Source: Anaerolinea sp.
GTDB lineage: Bacteria; Chloroflexota; Anaerolineae; Anaerolineales; Anaerolineaceae
NCBI GenBank assembly: GCA_029975055.1
Contig: JARKPU010000013.1
Coordinates: 248,001-312,000, forward strand
DNA length: 64,000 bases
Reading direction: 5' to 3'
Every line of letters begins with the position of its first letter. Position 1 is the stretch's first letter. Under the pieces are notes generated by a model that searched no databases, was not told the origin of the DNA, and worked only from the letters and a program-made list of their open reading frames with translations. Shown one piece after another: positions 17,166-29,547 of this stretch. Made by a program: the position numbers and the translations under genes.

Positions 17166-19288
17166 AAAAGCCCGTTGTTCTGCTCATCCTGCCGGTGCTC
17201 TTCCTGCTGCCTTCGCTGGGGGGGTTCATTTTTAACCGCGGGGCCGATTATAACGACATCGCCATCAGCCATTACCCTAACGCGCTCTACATTCAGCGCT
17301 CGATCGCCGAACGGGGCGAAATTCCACTCTGGTCGGATACGATCCTCGGTGGATATCCCTTTGCAGCCGACCCGCTTTCGGGGCTGCACTACCCGCCCGG
17401 CTGGCTTGCCTTGCTGCTGCCGCTGCCATTGGGGTTGAACGCGGTGGCAGTCTTGCATCTGCTGCTTGGCGGGGCCGGAATGTACCTGTTTTTGCGTTCG
17501 CAGGGCTGCGCTCGGTGGCCGGCGATCTTTGGCGGGTTGGCATGGGAAGCTCTGCCCAAGCTCCAGGCTCACCTAGGGGCGGGGCACCTCACCATGCTGT
17601 ATGCCGCGGGGTGGATGCCCTGGCTGCTGCTGGCCCAACAATATGCCGGCAGGCGGCGAGCTTTTCTTTTGCTTCCCGGGTTGCTCCTGGGAACCATTTT
17701 GTTAGCCGATGTGCGCATGGCTTTTATTGCCGGAACCCTCTGGGCGGTGTTTAACCTCCGCATGCTGCTTGCCGGGCAAGGGAATCCACGGCTTGCCGCC
17801 TGGGGAGCTCAGAGCCTGCTCACCGTGGCGCTGGCCGGGCTGATGGGGGCCGCGCTGCTCTTGCCGCTCGGCGAATTTGTGGGACTATCTACCCGCGGGC
17901 TGATGCAAGCCAGAGACGTTGGGGCGCTTTCGCTGCCGGTTGCCCGCCTGCTGGGGCTGCTGGTTCCTGAGATGGGCGGCACGGCCGAATGGGCGGTTTA
18001 CCCAGGCAGCGCGGTGCTTGGCCTGGCGATGCTGGCCCTGGCTTTCCGGCCGTCGCGGGGGCGTGCTTTCTTCTGGTGGCTGCTCTTCGGGTTATGCGTT
18101 TTATGGGCGCTTGGAGACCAGTTGCCCTGGTTCAATGCCCTGGCCTCGCTGCCGGGCGTGAGCCTGCTGCGCGTGCCTCCGCGCATGCTGGCCGCAGGGC
18201 TTTTCGCGCTCATTGTTGCGGCAAGCCTCGGGCTGGATACATTACTGGCGAGCCCTGAAAGCCTGCGCTCGCTGCCGAAATTCAACCCGCTGCTGGTGCT
18301 TGCGGGGCTCGGATTCTTCGTGGCGGCGTTGAGCGCGGCAGTGTGGGCCGCGAGCGGCGAGGCGCCGGTGCGCTTCATTTGGGGCACGCTCAGCCTAGCC
18401 GGAACGCTGGCAATTTTTTTCATGGCGCGTTCGGGGCGGTTCACATCTGGCAGGCTGGCCTGTTTGTTCTGCGGCTGGCTGCTCTTCGACCTGACCAGCG
18501 TGAACCTCATCAGCCTGGATTACCGCCCAAAAGGCGAGATTCTCGCGCAGGGCAACGAGGCGGCGGCGATGCTGCTGACCGAGCGGGCGATGGATTTCTA
18601 CCGAGTGTATTCGCCTTCTTATAGCATTCCCCAACAAACCGCCGCAATGCTGAGAATCGAGCTGGCGGATGGAATCGACCCGCTGCAGCTGAAGTCTTAC
18701 GTGGATTTCCTGGCGAAAGCCGGCGGTTTTACCTCCGAAGGCTACAGCGTGACCCTGCCGCCCTTCCCGCAGGGCGACCCCTCCACCGATAACCGGGGGG
18801 CCAGGCCGGATGCAAGGCTGCTTGGGCTGTTGAATGTACGGTATGTGGCTGCCGAATTCCCCATCACAGCCGAGGGCCTGGAACCCGCCGGGCAGTATGG
18901 GACGACGTACCTGTACACGAATCGCTACGAACGGCCGCGGGCCTGGGTGCAGGGGGCTGGCTCACAGCCCGGCGAGGATATTCTCTCTACGCCGATGGTC
19001 TTAAAGACGGCTAACCGCATCGATCTGGTCGCGGAAGGCCCTGGCCTGCTGGTGCTCTCTGAAGTGGCTTACCCTGGCTGGGCAGCCACCTTTGATGGTG
19101 AACCGCAACCGTTGCTTTCGGTGGGCATCTTGCGCGGGCTGGAACTGCCGGAAGGCTCGCACCGGATCCGTCTGGAGTACAGGCCAACGCGGTTCTATCT
19201 CGGCACGGGGGTCAGTTTGATCACATTGGTTTGCGTTGGGGTTTACACAATATCCGCCTTGCGGAGGGAACATGCTCGCGCAAGGTGA
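17162..19288 (+). CDS. YfhO-like membrane protein (copy B)
   Basis: A 708-residue multi-helix membrane protein of the YfhO-like group, related to factors needed for glycosylation of surface polymers such as lipoteichoic acid in Firmicutes. About twelve helices fill residues 1-440. The C-terminal soluble domain (about 460-690) includes PGWAATFDGEPQPLL and LEYRPTRFYLGTGVS, a pattern shared with the later copy. The N-terminal loop has ISHYPNALY and PLWSDTILGGYPF, typical of the family. ATG 17162 overlaps the upstream stop (ATGA). Operon partner of copy A. Substrate unknown. Confidence 0.75.
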   Translation: MKKPVVLLILPVLFLLPSLGGFIFNRGADYNDIAISHYPNALYIQRSIAERGEIPLWSDTILGGYPFAADPLSGLHYPPGWLALLLPLPLGLNAVAVLHLLLGGAGMYLFLRSQGCARWPAIFGGLAWEALPKLQAHLGAGHLTMLYAAGWMPWLLLAQQYAGRRRAFLLLPGLLLGTILLADVRMAFIAGTLWAVFNLRMLLAGQGNPRLAAWGAQSLLTVALAGLMGAALLLPLGEFVGLSTRGLMQARDVGALSLPVARLLGLLVPEMGGTAEWAVYPGSAVLGLAMLALAFRPSRGRAFFWWLLFGLCVLWALGDQLPWFNALASLPGVSLLRVPPRMLAAGLFALIVAASLGLDTLLASPESLRSLPKFNPLLVLAGLGFFVAALSAAVWAASGEAPVRFIWGTLSLAGTLAIFFMARSGRFTSGRLACLFCGWLLFDLTSVNLISLDYRPKGEILAQGNEAAAMLLTERAMDFYRVYSPSYSIPQQTAAMLRIELADGIDPLQLKSYVDFLAKAGGFTSEGYSVTLPPFPQGDPSTDNRGARPDARLLGLLNVRYVAAEFPITAEGLEPAGQYGTTYLYTNRYERPRAWVQGAGSQPGEDILSTPMVLKTANRIDLVAEGPGLLVLSEVAYPGWAATFDGEPQPLLSVGILRGLELPEGSHRIRLEYRPTRFYLGTGVSLITLVCVGVYTISALRREHARAR

Positions 19289-20852
19289 ACGGCGATGGGT
19301 GAGGTGGTTCGCGGTTGGGGTGGCGGTCCTCACCACGCTGCCCTACCTGGCGGGGTACGCCTTCCAGACCGACACATGGCGTTACAGCGGCCTGCTGGTG
19401 GCCTCGGAGGACGGTTTTTCTTACCTGGCCAAAATGCTTTCTGGGGCGGCAGGGAACTGGCTGTTCAGCACCCCGTACACGCTGGAACCTCAGGCGGGCT
19501 TCCTGGCTTTCTTACCTTACCTGCTCCTGGGCAAGCTGACCAGCCCTCCCGGCCAGTATGAGCAGCTCGTGGCTCTGTTCCACCTGCTGCGGGTGGCAGG
19601 GGGCTGCCTGGCGGTGCTGGCGACGTATGATTTCTTCTCGCTGTTCATCCAGCCGGTGGGGTGGCGCAGGCTGGCGCTGGTGACGGCGACTCTCGGCGGC
19701 GGGCTGGGAATCTTATCCATTTTTGGCCTGGGCAGCCTTTGGAAAGGCCCGATGCCGCTCGAGTTCTACTCGCCAGAGACGTTTGGTTTCCTCGGCATCC
19801 TGGCGATCCCACACCTGGCCTGGGCGCGGGCGCTGCTCCTGTGGGGTCTTGTGCGTTACCTCAACGCCTCCCATTGGAAAGATGCGCTGATGGGCGGCTG
19901 GTTGTGGCTGGCGATGGGCTTCTTCCAGCCGCTGGCGGTGGTGGTGGGATGGACGGTGCTTGCTGCGCACCTTGCTTTCAACGCGCTGAGGGCATGGCGC
20001 TCTGCCGCCTGGCAGAGCTGGTTTGCGCAAGCGAAGAAAGCCATCGCCATCGGCTGCCTCTCGGCCCCGTTGGTGGTTTACACGTTCATTTCCTTCCAGG
20101 TGGATGGATTCTTGAAGCGCTGGCAGGCGCAAAACATCCTGCTTTCACCGCCTGCGGGCGATTACCTGCTCGCCTTTGGGCTTGCGCTGCCGCTGGCGGT
20201 GCTGGGGGCGGTCTGGTCCTTCAAACACCTGGATGAAAAGAACAGCCTGCTGCTCGCGTGGTTCTTTGCTTTCCCGGTATTGGCTTATCTTCCGTATAAC
20301 CTCCAGCGGCGGCTGCCCGAGGGGTTTTGGGTCGCATTGGTCGCCCTGGCGTGCCTGGGGGCGCTCAGATTGGCGCCGAAGGCGCGTCGATGGGTGCCGG
20401 TGTGGCTTTCGATCGGCCTGCTGCCGGGCCTGGCGCTGCTTTCAGGAGCGTTCGCCAGCCTGTTGAAACCGGGTTACCCTCTGTTCCGGCCCGCCGGGGA
20501 GCTGGCGGCCTATTCTTACCTGGCAGAGCACGCCGAGAAGGGAGCGAGCGTGCTAGCGAGCTACGACACCTCAACGGTGTTGCCGGCGCACGTATTTTTG
20601 CGCGTAGCCATAGGGCATGGACCCGAAAGCCTGGGGGTGAATGAACTGAAACCGAGGGTCGAGCGTTTCTTCCAGCCCTCGACGGATGATTCGGAGCGAA
20701 GGTCGCTGTTGAATGAGCTGGGCATTGACTTCGTCTTCTGGGGCCCGCTGGAAAAGCAGCTTGGAAGCTGGAACCCCGAAGTGACCAGTTATCTGCGCCC
20801 GGTCTTCTCGCAAGACGGGTATGAAATCTTCTCCTACGAGGCGCCGCAGTGA
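19272..20852 (+). CDS. GT-C-like polytopic membrane protein (copy A')
   Basis: A 526-residue polytopic membrane protein and paralogue of the gene at 15645: the first outer loop has EDGFSYLAKMLSG, later FHLLRV, GGGLGILSIFGLGSLW, LAYLPYNLQRR and a similar soluble C-terminus. ATG 19272 is chosen as the first methionine that fits; it overlaps the 3' end of the YfhO-like gene by 17 bp, and GGAGGGAA lies just upstream as ribosome-binding site. Probably a lipid-linked glycosyltransferase or related enzyme acting outside the membrane; family not firmly recognised. Confidence 0.65.
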   Translation: MLAQGERRWVRWFAVGVAVLTTLPYLAGYAFQTDTWRYSGLLVASEDGFSYLAKMLSGAAGNWLFSTPYTLEPQAGFLAFLPYLLLGKLTSPPGQYEQLVALFHLLRVAGGCLAVLATYDFFSLFIQPVGWRRLALVTATLGGGLGILSIFGLGSLWKGPMPLEFYSPETFGFLGILAIPHLAWARALLLWGLVRYLNASHWKDALMGGWLWLAMGFFQPLAVVVGWTVLAAHLAFNALRAWRSAAWQSWFAQAKKAIAIGCLSAPLVVYTFISFQVDGFLKRWQAQNILLSPPAGDYLLAFGLALPLAVLGAVWSFKHLDEKNSLLLAWFFAFPVLAYLPYNLQRRLPEGFWVALVALACLGALRLAPKARRWVPVWLSIGLLPGLALLSGAFASLLKPGYPLFRPAGELAAYSYLAEHAEKGASVLASYDTSTVLPAHVFLRVAIGHGPESLGVNELKPRVERFFQPSTDDSERRSLLNELGIDFVFWGPLEKQLGSWNPEVTSYLRPVFSQDGYEIFSYEAPQ

Positions 20853-23212
20853 AAGCTGGGGGTGGCTGGAAATTCCAGTCGATTCCTGCCGGCTTCTGGG
20901 TGGCGCTGGCGGTTGCGCTTGGACCGCTCGTGCTCGTGGGCCGGGAGCTCGTGCAGGGGAAAGCCTTGTTTTGGGGCACACCCGCTTTGCAGTTTGTGCC
21001 GTGGTGGATGGAAGCCTTGCGCCAGCTGCAGAGCGGGCAGTTACCTTTATGGAATGCGTTGAACGGCATGGGCGCTCCACTGCTGGCGAATTACCAGTCG
21101 GCTTTCTTCTATCCGCCCAACTGGCTGCTCTGCCCGCTTGGGCTGGCAGGCGGAGCGCCCTGGGTTGCCTGGGGTTATACCTTCCTGGCGATGCTCCACC
21201 TGGCCTGGGGCGGTTGGGGGATGTCGGCTTTTTTACGCCGCTCAGGGGCAAGCGCCCTGGCCCAGGCTGTCGGCGGCATGGCATACGCCCTGACGGGGTA
21301 TTTCATCGGGCGGATGGAATTCATCAGCATGGTGTGGGTGGGCGCGTGGATTCCGTGGGTCCTGCGCTGGGCCGATGAACTTGCCAGCCCGGTGAAGCAC
21401 AAGGAAGAACCTACGCATAAACCCTGGCTAAGCCTGCCGCTGGCTGCCTGCCTGGCAATGCAACTCCTGGCAGGGCACGCGCAGCTCACCTGGTACACCA
21501 TCGAATTTGCCGCCGCATGGGTGGCCCTCGGCGCCCTGCTCGAAGGTGGGTGGAAGGCCCTGGCGCGAGACCTGGGCAGGTTTGCGGCAGCCGGGTTGGT
21601 TGCGGCGCTCCTGGCGAGCATTCAGCTGATCCCAACGTTCGAATACCTCAGTCAGTCACAGCGCGCCAGCGAAGTGGGCTTTCAGGAGGCGCTCACCTAT
21701 TCCTTCTGGCCCTGGCGGTTCCTCTCCATAATCGCACCAGATTTTTTCGGGAACCCCGGGAAGGGCAACTATTGGGGGTATGCCAGCTTCTGGGAAGACC
21801 ACCTCTATATTGGCATGCTGCCGTTCATCCTTGCGCTCGGATCGCTACCGCGGGTATTTAAGCGGCGGGAGGGCGACAACCTGAACTGGCTTCCTCAACC
21901 CGCCGTCCGCCTGTTGTGGGCGGTTATTCTGGTGGGGGCGCTCTTTGCGCTGGGCAGCAACACTCCGCTGTTCCCGTTCCTTTACCGGCACATCCCCAGT
22001 TTCGATATGTTCCAGGCACCGGCGCGTTACATGGTCTGGCTGGTGCTTGCGTTGATCCTGCTCGCCGCCAGCCAGGTGGATGCCTGGCGTTACCCGCGCG
22101 GCAAGGGCCTCTACTGGCTGCGGCTGGGCACGGCAGGGGCTTTCGCGGTGACACTGGGGGCCGGTGCGGGCTGGCTGAGCCTTCACGATGTTAAGCTCAC
22201 CTTTGTGCTTGCGCTGGCGCAGGCCGGCTTTTGGGCACTCGGCACAGGCGCGCTGGCGCTGCTCACCGGCCTGAAAGACAGGCCCGCCTGGAAGGTTGCC
22301 TGGCCCTGCCTGGTGGCCGCCTGGACGGTCGCCGACCTGCTTGCCGCGGGTTGGTACCTGAACCCGATGGTCAAAGCCGACTTCTATGCCGGGACGATGG
22401 ACTCTCTGGCAGATGCACGTTCAATGCTGGGCGATAAGCGCATCTACCTGAGCCGTAAAGATGAATATTCGCTCAAGTTCGATCGTTTCCTTCGCTTTGA
22501 GGATTACCGTTCTCTTGAAGACCGTGGGAGGATGCGCACCGCATTGCTGCCCAACCTGAACCTGCTGGAGGGAGTGGCGCTGGCAGGCAACTTTGACCCG
22601 ATCGTTCCGGCGCGGTATGCGGCCTGGATGAAATTGGCCGACCGCGCATCCGGCGCCCGGCTGAGTGACATGCTCAGGCGGATGAACACCGGGCTGGTGG
22701 AAGTTCTCGACCCTGTCTCGCTCGCGGGGGTGCGTTACCGGCCTTTCACCGGTGGGTTCGCTGCGGCATGGTTCGAATGCGCCCGGTTCCATCCAACCGG
22801 CACGGAGGCTTTGCTCACGATGGCGCGGCGCAGCTTCAGCCTGGGGATATTACAGGTGGAAGATCCAGCCCGAACCGGGCAAGGGTGTTCTGCTCCGAAC
22901 TGGCAACCTCTGACGGTGCAGCGGACCGGCAGTGCCGGGCTGCGTATAGAAACCAATCAGACCAAAGCCGGCTGGGTATTTCTATCGCAAACCTGGTACC
23001 CCGGCTGGGTGGCAAGCATTGATGGGCAGCCTGCTGCGATCTACCGCGCAGACTATACGTTCATGGCAGTCGAGGTTCCGCCCGGCAGGCACAAGATCGT
23101 TCTGCAATATCGCCCATTTACATTTTACATTGGCGAATTGTTGAGTATACTTGTTTTGGTTGGGCTGCTGGGAACCTGGATTTTCCATAGACGGAAACCC
23201 CGGCTCATCTAG
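20849..23212 (+). CDS. YfhO-like membrane protein (copy B')
   Basis: A 787-residue YfhO-like membrane protein and paralogue of the gene at 17162. Shared landmarks: a loop with PLWNALNGMGAPLLANYQSAF, GGMAYALTGY, and near the C-terminus the strand set TWYPGWVASIDGQPA followed by LQYRPFTFYIGELLS. It starts with GTG overlapping the previous stop (GTGA), so the four genes are translationally coupled. Its TAG stop lies in the loop of a terminator hairpin. A role in surface glycopolymer decoration is inferred from the family. Confidence 0.75.
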   Translation: MKAGGGWKFQSIPAGFWVALAVALGPLVLVGRELVQGKALFWGTPALQFVPWWMEALRQLQSGQLPLWNALNGMGAPLLANYQSAFFYPPNWLLCPLGLAGGAPWVAWGYTFLAMLHLAWGGWGMSAFLRRSGASALAQAVGGMAYALTGYFIGRMEFISMVWVGAWIPWVLRWADELASPVKHKEEPTHKPWLSLPLAACLAMQLLAGHAQLTWYTIEFAAAWVALGALLEGGWKALARDLGRFAAAGLVAALLASIQLIPTFEYLSQSQRASEVGFQEALTYSFWPWRFLSIIAPDFFGNPGKGNYWGYASFWEDHLYIGMLPFILALGSLPRVFKRREGDNLNWLPQPAVRLLWAVILVGALFALGSNTPLFPFLYRHIPSFDMFQAPARYMVWLVLALILLAASQVDAWRYPRGKGLYWLRLGTAGAFAVTLGAGAGWLSLHDVKLTFVLALAQAGFWALGTGALALLTGLKDRPAWKVAWPCLVAAWTVADLLAAGWYLNPMVKADFYAGTMDSLADARSMLGDKRIYLSRKDEYSLKFDRFLRFEDYRSLEDRGRMRTALLPNLNLLEGVALAGNFDPIVPARYAAWMKLADRASGARLSDMLRRMNTGLVEVLDPVSLAGVRYRPFTGGFAAAWFECARFHPTGTEALLTMARRSFSLGILQVEDPARTGQGCSAPNWQPLTVQRTGSAGLRIETNQTKAGWVFLSQTWYPGWVASIDGQPAAIYRADYTFMAVEVPPGRHKIVLQYRPFTFYIGELLSILVLVGLLGTWIFHRRKPRLI

Positions 23213-23232
23213 AATGATGAGCCGACCTTTTT
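23202..23232 (+). terminator. intrinsic terminator of the four-gene membrane operon
   Basis: Stem GGCTCATC (23202-23209) pairs perfectly with GATGAGCC (23216-23223) around loop TAGAAT, followed by GACC and TTTTT. The stop codon of the last membrane gene is in the loop. Confidence 0.75.
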
Positions 23233-23247
23233 AAACGGAGATCGCGG

Positions 23248-24219
23248 ATGGAAACAACACTGACCGTAGCGGATGTGCAGGCGCTGGGCAATAAAATTCT
23301 CGCCAATCTGGAGAAAGTGATCGTCGGTAAACGGCAGGTGCTGGAGCTGACTTTAATTGGCCTGATGTGCCAGGGTCACATTTTGATCGAGGATGTTCCA
23401 GGGGTGGGGAAGACGATGCTGGCGCGCGCCCTGGCAAAGTCACTCGGCTGCACCTTCAACCGTATACAATTCACCCCCGATATGCTGCCCAGCGACGTGA
23501 CCGGGGTGTCGATGTTCAATCAGGTGTCGCGCGATTTTGAATATCGCCCGGGGCCGATCATGGCGCAGGTGATCCTGACCGATGAGATCAACCGCGCCAC
23601 GCCGAAGACGCAATCGGCCTTGCTCGAAGCGATGGAAGAGCGCCAGGTGACGGTGGATGGCAAGACTCACCCCTTGCCGCGGCCTTTCCTGGTGATGGCC
23701 ACTCAGAACCCGATCGAGTATGAAGGCACCTTCCCGCTGCCCGAAGCTCAACTGGATCGCTTCTTGCTGCGCATCCGCCTGGGATATCCGAGCCTGGATG
23801 ATGAGATCAAGATCATGGGCGATCAACAGTTCCAGCACCCGATCAACACGATCGAGCCTGTGGTAAGCCTCGATGAACTGACCGCCATGCAGGAAGCCGT
23901 GAAGCAGGTATTTGTCTCACCGGCGGTCAAACGCTATATTGTTGAGTTGACGCGCGCGACACGTGAGAACCAGGATGTTTACCTCGGCGCAAGCCCGCGC
24001 GGCAGCCTGGGTCTCTTCCGCGCAGGGCAGGTGCGGGCCGCCATCGAAGGGCGAGATTACGTGCTGCCAGATGATATCAAAGCTCTGGCAGATTTTGTCC
24101 TCTCGCACCGGATTGTGATCAACCCGGCAGCGCGCCTGAAGAACCTCACTTCGGCTCAAATCGTCAAGGAAATTGTCCACAACCTGCCTGTTCCGGGTGG
24201 TCTGCTGAGCAAAGCCTGA
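23248..24219 (+). CDS. MoxR-family AAA+ ATPase
   Basis: A 323-residue MoxR AAA+ ATPase, a chaperone-like ATPase thought to help activate or assemble metal- or von Willebrand-domain proteins. Walker [12 protein letters not shown] near residues 53-63, Walker [12 protein letters not shown] near 109-119, sensor 1 [11 protein letters not shown] near 150-160, and the arginine-rich lid with [18 protein letters not shown] precedes ATG 23248. The DUF58 gene follows after 6 nt; this MoxR-DUF58 pair is a common conserved unit whose targets are often transglutaminase or VWA proteins, none of which is in the window. Confidence 0.93.
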   Translation: METTLTVADVQALGNKILANLEKVIVGKRQVLELTLIGLMCQGHILIEDVPGVGKTMLARALAKSLGCTFNRIQFTPDMLPSDVTGVSMFNQVSRDFEYRPGPIMAQVILTDEINRATPKTQSALLEAMEERQVTVDGKTHPLPRPFLVMATQNPIEYEGTFPLPEAQLDRFLLRIRLGYPSLDDEIKIMGDQQFQHPINTIEPVVSLDELTAMQEAVKQVFVSPAVKRYIVELTRATRENQDVYLGASPRGSLGLFRAGQVRAAIEGRDYVLPDDIKALADFVLSHRIVINPAARLKNLTSAQIVKEIVHNLPVPGGLLSKA

Positions 24220-24225
24220 GCCGCG

Positions 24226-25539
24226 ATGAGCGTTCGCCGAACCTTCTGGGCCATCCTGGCCCTGCTGGCTTTTGCGATCCTGGGGGGGCTGTTCTTTCCC
24301 GCCGGGCCGTTCCCGATTCCCGAACAGTTGAAAGACCAGACGGAAATCCGCATCTTCACGCGCATCGTGGTGGTGTGCGTCGGTCTGCTGGCGGTGAGCT
24401 GGGTGTGGGCTTACTTTTCTCTCACGGCGGTGTGGGTGCGCAGGGATGCGCGCGTGCTGCGCCAGCAGGTGGGCCAGATCTTCGAGGAGCGCTACCGCGT
24501 TTCGAACCGGCTGCCGTTGGCCAGGTTGTGGCTGGAGATCAACGACGAATCGGGCCTGCCTGGGAACGCCGGATCGCGGGTGCTGTCGCTCATCGGTGGG
24601 AACCAGCAGCGCAGTTACGTGGCATACACACTGCTCAACCAGCGCGGGGCGTTCCGCCTTGGGCCGACGGTGGTTTCTTCCGGCGACCCGTTCGGGCTGT
24701 TCAAAAAAACGCGCCTGGTACAAGGAGAACACGAACTGCTGGTCCTGCCGTATATCGTCAACCTGATGCGCTTTCCATCGCCGGTGGGGCAGTTCCCCGG
24801 CGGGAAGGCCATCCTGCAGAAAGCCACCGAGGTGACACCCCAGGCCGCAGGCGTGCGCGAATACATGCCTGGCGATGCGCTGCGTTCGATCCACTGGCCA
24901 TCTTCGGCGCGGAAAGAACGCCTGATGGTGAAGGAATTCGAGCAAGATCCCCAGGCCGATGTGTGGATCTTTCTCGATGCCGACAGGAGTGTTCATATCG
25001 CCAGCGGAGAGCCGCAACCGGTGCTGCGCATCGATCAGCTATGGATGAAGCGCAATGAAAACCCGTTCAAGCTGCCGCCCGATACCTTTGAGTACGCTGT
25101 GAGCGCCGCAGGCTCCATTGCGGCTTATTACCTGCGCCAGGGCCGGGCGGTTGGGGTGATCTGCGCCAGCGAGGTGACGATTGTCCTTCCGCCGGAACGC
25201 GGCGAGCGGCAGTTGAACAAGATCCTCGAAAACCTGACTTTCCTGAAATCGAACGGCAAGCTGCCGTTAGTGGGGCTGGTGGAGACGGAAGCTCCCCAGC
25301 TTCCGCGCGCTTCTACGGTCGTCTTGATCACTCCCAGTGCTCAACCGGGCGTGGAGCTGGCCGTGGACGCCTTGTTAATGCGCCGGCTGCGGCCGGTGAT
25401 GGTGTATCTCGAAGGAACCTCGTTTGGGAGCACCCTGCGGGCAGACGAGTTCCTGTACCGGCTGAAGCGCCGCGGCATTCCGATCGTGATGGTGAAATAC
25501 GACGTCCCGCTGCAAGACAGCCTGGAAACGGTTCTCTGA
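24226..25539 (+). CDS. DUF58 domain protein
   Basis: A 437-residue membrane-associated protein with two N-terminal helices (about 8-28 and 44-64), a beta-rich middle and the DUF58 core near 205-250: VREYMPGDALRSIHWPSSAR followed by LMVKEFEQDP and a VWA-like strand WIFLDADRS. The PGD...IHW signature identifies the family. Immediate partner of the MoxR ATPase upstream. Exact function unknown; the VWA-like end suggests metal-dependent protein contacts. Confidence 0.88.
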   Translation: MSVRRTFWAILALLAFAILGGLFFPAGPFPIPEQLKDQTEIRIFTRIVVVCVGLLAVSWVWAYFSLTAVWVRRDARVLRQQVGQIFEERYRVSNRLPLARLWLEINDESGLPGNAGSRVLSLIGGNQQRSYVAYTLLNQRGAFRLGPTVVSSGDPFGLFKKTRLVQGEHELLVLPYIVNLMRFPSPVGQFPGGKAILQKATEVTPQAAGVREYMPGDALRSIHWPSSARKERLMVKEFEQDPQADVWIFLDADRSVHIASGEPQPVLRIDQLWMKRNENPFKLPPDTFEYAVSAAGSIAAYYLRQGRAVGVICASEVTIVLPPERGERQLNKILENLTFLKSNGKLPLVGLVETEAPQLPRASTVVLITPSAQPGVELAVDALLMRRLRPVMVYLEGTSFGSTLRADEFLYRLKRRGIPIVMVKYDVPLQDSLETVL

Positions 25540-25549
25540 TTAACCAAGA

Positions 25550-25589
25550 CAAAAAACAACTCCGGCGATGATAAGCCGGAGTAGTTTTT
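25550..25589. terminator. bidirectional intrinsic terminator
   Basis: ACTCCGGC (25559-25566) pairs with GCCGGAGT (25575-25582) around GATGATAA. A T-run follows on the plus strand (25585-25589), and an A-run precedes it (25551-25556), giving a T-run on the minus strand. It serves the convergent DUF58 and mogA genes. Confidence 0.85.
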
Positions 25590-25601
25590 GCAAACGATGA
25601 A

Positions 25602-26102
25602 TTACCTGCTGTGGCCTGCTTCGGCCGAGGGGCTTTCGTTGAGCAGCTCAACGGCGTGTTCCAGCACGCCCGCGATGGTGGTCAGGTTTTCGAGCGCGGC
25701 TTTGGGGCTTCCGGGCAGGTTGATGATGATCGTTCGCCGGCGAATGCCGGCCACTCCCCTGGAAAGCATGGCATGGGGTGTGACCCTGAGGCTCTCTGCG
25801 CGCATTGCTTCGGCCAGGCCGGGGGCCAGTCTTTCGAGGATGGGCAGGGTGGCTTCGGGGGTCACATCGCGGGGAGCGAAGCCCGTGCCTCCGGTGGTTA
25901 AGATGAGGTCGGCCCGGCCTGAATCGCACCAATCGACGAGTGCGGCCTGGATGGCTTGCAGGTCATCGGGGACGATGCCGGTCAATGTGACCTCCCAGCC
26001 GCGTTCTACCGCGGCGGCAGCCAGAGCCGGGCCGGAGGCGTCGGCGCGCTCGCCGCGCGCGGAACGGTCTGAAACTGTCAGGATAGCTACCCGGATGCTC
26101 AT
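25602..26102 (-). CDS. mogA: molybdenum cofactor biosynthesis protein MogA/MoaB
   Basis: A 166-residue MogA/MoaB-type molybdopterin adenylyltransferase. Motifs: AILTVSDRSARGERADASGP at the N-terminus, VPDD, the TTGGTGFAPRDVTPEAT loop near 70-86, and NLPGSPKAALENL near 128-140. The fold and key Asp residues match enzymes that adenylylate molybdopterin before metal insertion. Full length. It overlaps the response-regulator gene upstream by 4 bp (ATGA). No other molybdenum-cofactor gene is in the window. Confidence 0.93.
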   Translation of the reverse strand: MSIRVAILTVSDRSARGERADASGPALAAAAVERGWEVTLTGIVPDDLQAIQAALVDWCDSGRADLILTTGGTGFAPRDVTPEATLPILERLAPGLAEAMRAESLRVTPHAMLSRGVAGIRRRTIIINLPGSPKAALENLTTIAGVLEHAVELLNESPSAEAGHSR

Positions 26103-26447
26103 GAATGAGGTTCAGCCGCAAATTGCCTTAATAGATTGGTCAGATCGTCGGGCATGTACGGCTTCAGAAGAAAGGCATCTGCGCCGGCAGCCAGGCATTC
26201 CTCTTTCATTGCCATTCCAGAGGTCATCACCACGCGGATATTGCGCAGATCGGGGTCGGTCCGCAAACGGCTCAGGATTTCCATCCCGCTGACTTCGTGT
26301 AGAAATACATCCAGCAGCAAGACGTCGGGCCGTTCGGCGCAGATCTGGCTATAGATATCCGATTCCGGCTGGCCGTTCCAGGTGGTGATCTGGTGATGTT
26401 CCATCTCGAGCAGCACCTTCAGCATGGCGCGCATCGTGCGGTCGTCG

Positions 26448-26467
<20 letters not shown>
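26099..26467 (-). CDS. stand-alone response-regulator receiver domain
   Basis: A 122-residue protein that is a receiver domain only: [12 protein letters not shown] with the acidic pocket Asp residues near the N-terminus, [14 protein letters not shown] with the phosphoacceptor Asp near 55, [10 protein letters not shown] and a late Lys in [10 protein letters not shown]. No output domain. ATG 26467 is chosen because KIMLVDDD starts the fold and AGAAAGG lies upstream; it overlaps the 3' end of lon by 20 bp. No histidine kinase is in the window, so it probably takes signal from a remote kinase, in the CheY/Spo0F manner. Confidence 0.88.
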
Positions 26468-29012
<2,545 letters not shown>

Positions 29013-29125
29013 ATATTGAATGATCAAATCGGAGTAATTTTCCTTAATACTGTTTTCTTCGTCTTCAAGCCATTTAAAGAATTGAGCCGGGTTGGTATTC
29101 CATCGCGATGCTGCCATAAGGTGGG

Positions 29126-29539
29126 TCACTCGTTGATGTGGATCTGTTTCGGTTCGCTCTTGGGGAGAGTCACCCAAAGGAAACCCTTTTGGTATTCGGC
29201 GCTGACTCGTTCCGCATCGATGGGGCCGGGGATTTCGATGACGGTGAAGAATTCGCCGATGTTCACTTCCATCTGGTGGTAAGCGCGGCGGTCGGGGATG
29301 TCATACCGAACCCCATGGATGGTGAGCAGGCTCTGATCGAGGCTGATCTCGAAATCCTTCTCATCCATCCCGGCGATTTCGACTCTCACCAGGAAATTAT
29401 CTTCCAATTCGAGCAGGTCGGTGGGCGGGCGCCAGATGTGCGAATGACCTGACAGGCGCCAGTTAAACAGCATGTATTCATTCTGCTCAGGGCTGTGCAG
29501 GCTGTGGATTTGCAGGGGGCGAAAAGTCACTGTGATCAT
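29126..29539 (-). CDS. Hsp20/alpha-crystallin small heat-shock protein
   Basis: A 137-residue small heat-shock protein that holds unfolding clients. The alpha-crystallin domain runs from about residue 37 to 130: [21 protein letters not shown] at its start, [17 protein letters not shown], and near the end the [14 protein letters not shown] motif equivalent to the usual GVLTVxLPK. The C-terminal IHINE resembles the IxI/V anchor motif used for oligomer contacts. It sits between tpx (8 nt upstream) and lon, suggesting a shared stress transcript. Confidence 0.93.
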   Translation of the reverse strand: MITVTFRPLQIHSLHSPEQNEYMLFNWRLSGHSHIWRPPTDLLELEDNFLVRVEIAGMDEKDFEISLDQSLLTIHGVRYDIPDRRAYHQMEVNIGEFFTVIEIPGPIDAERVSAEYQKGFLWVTLPKSEPKQIHINE

Positions 29540-29547
29540 AGCAACCT

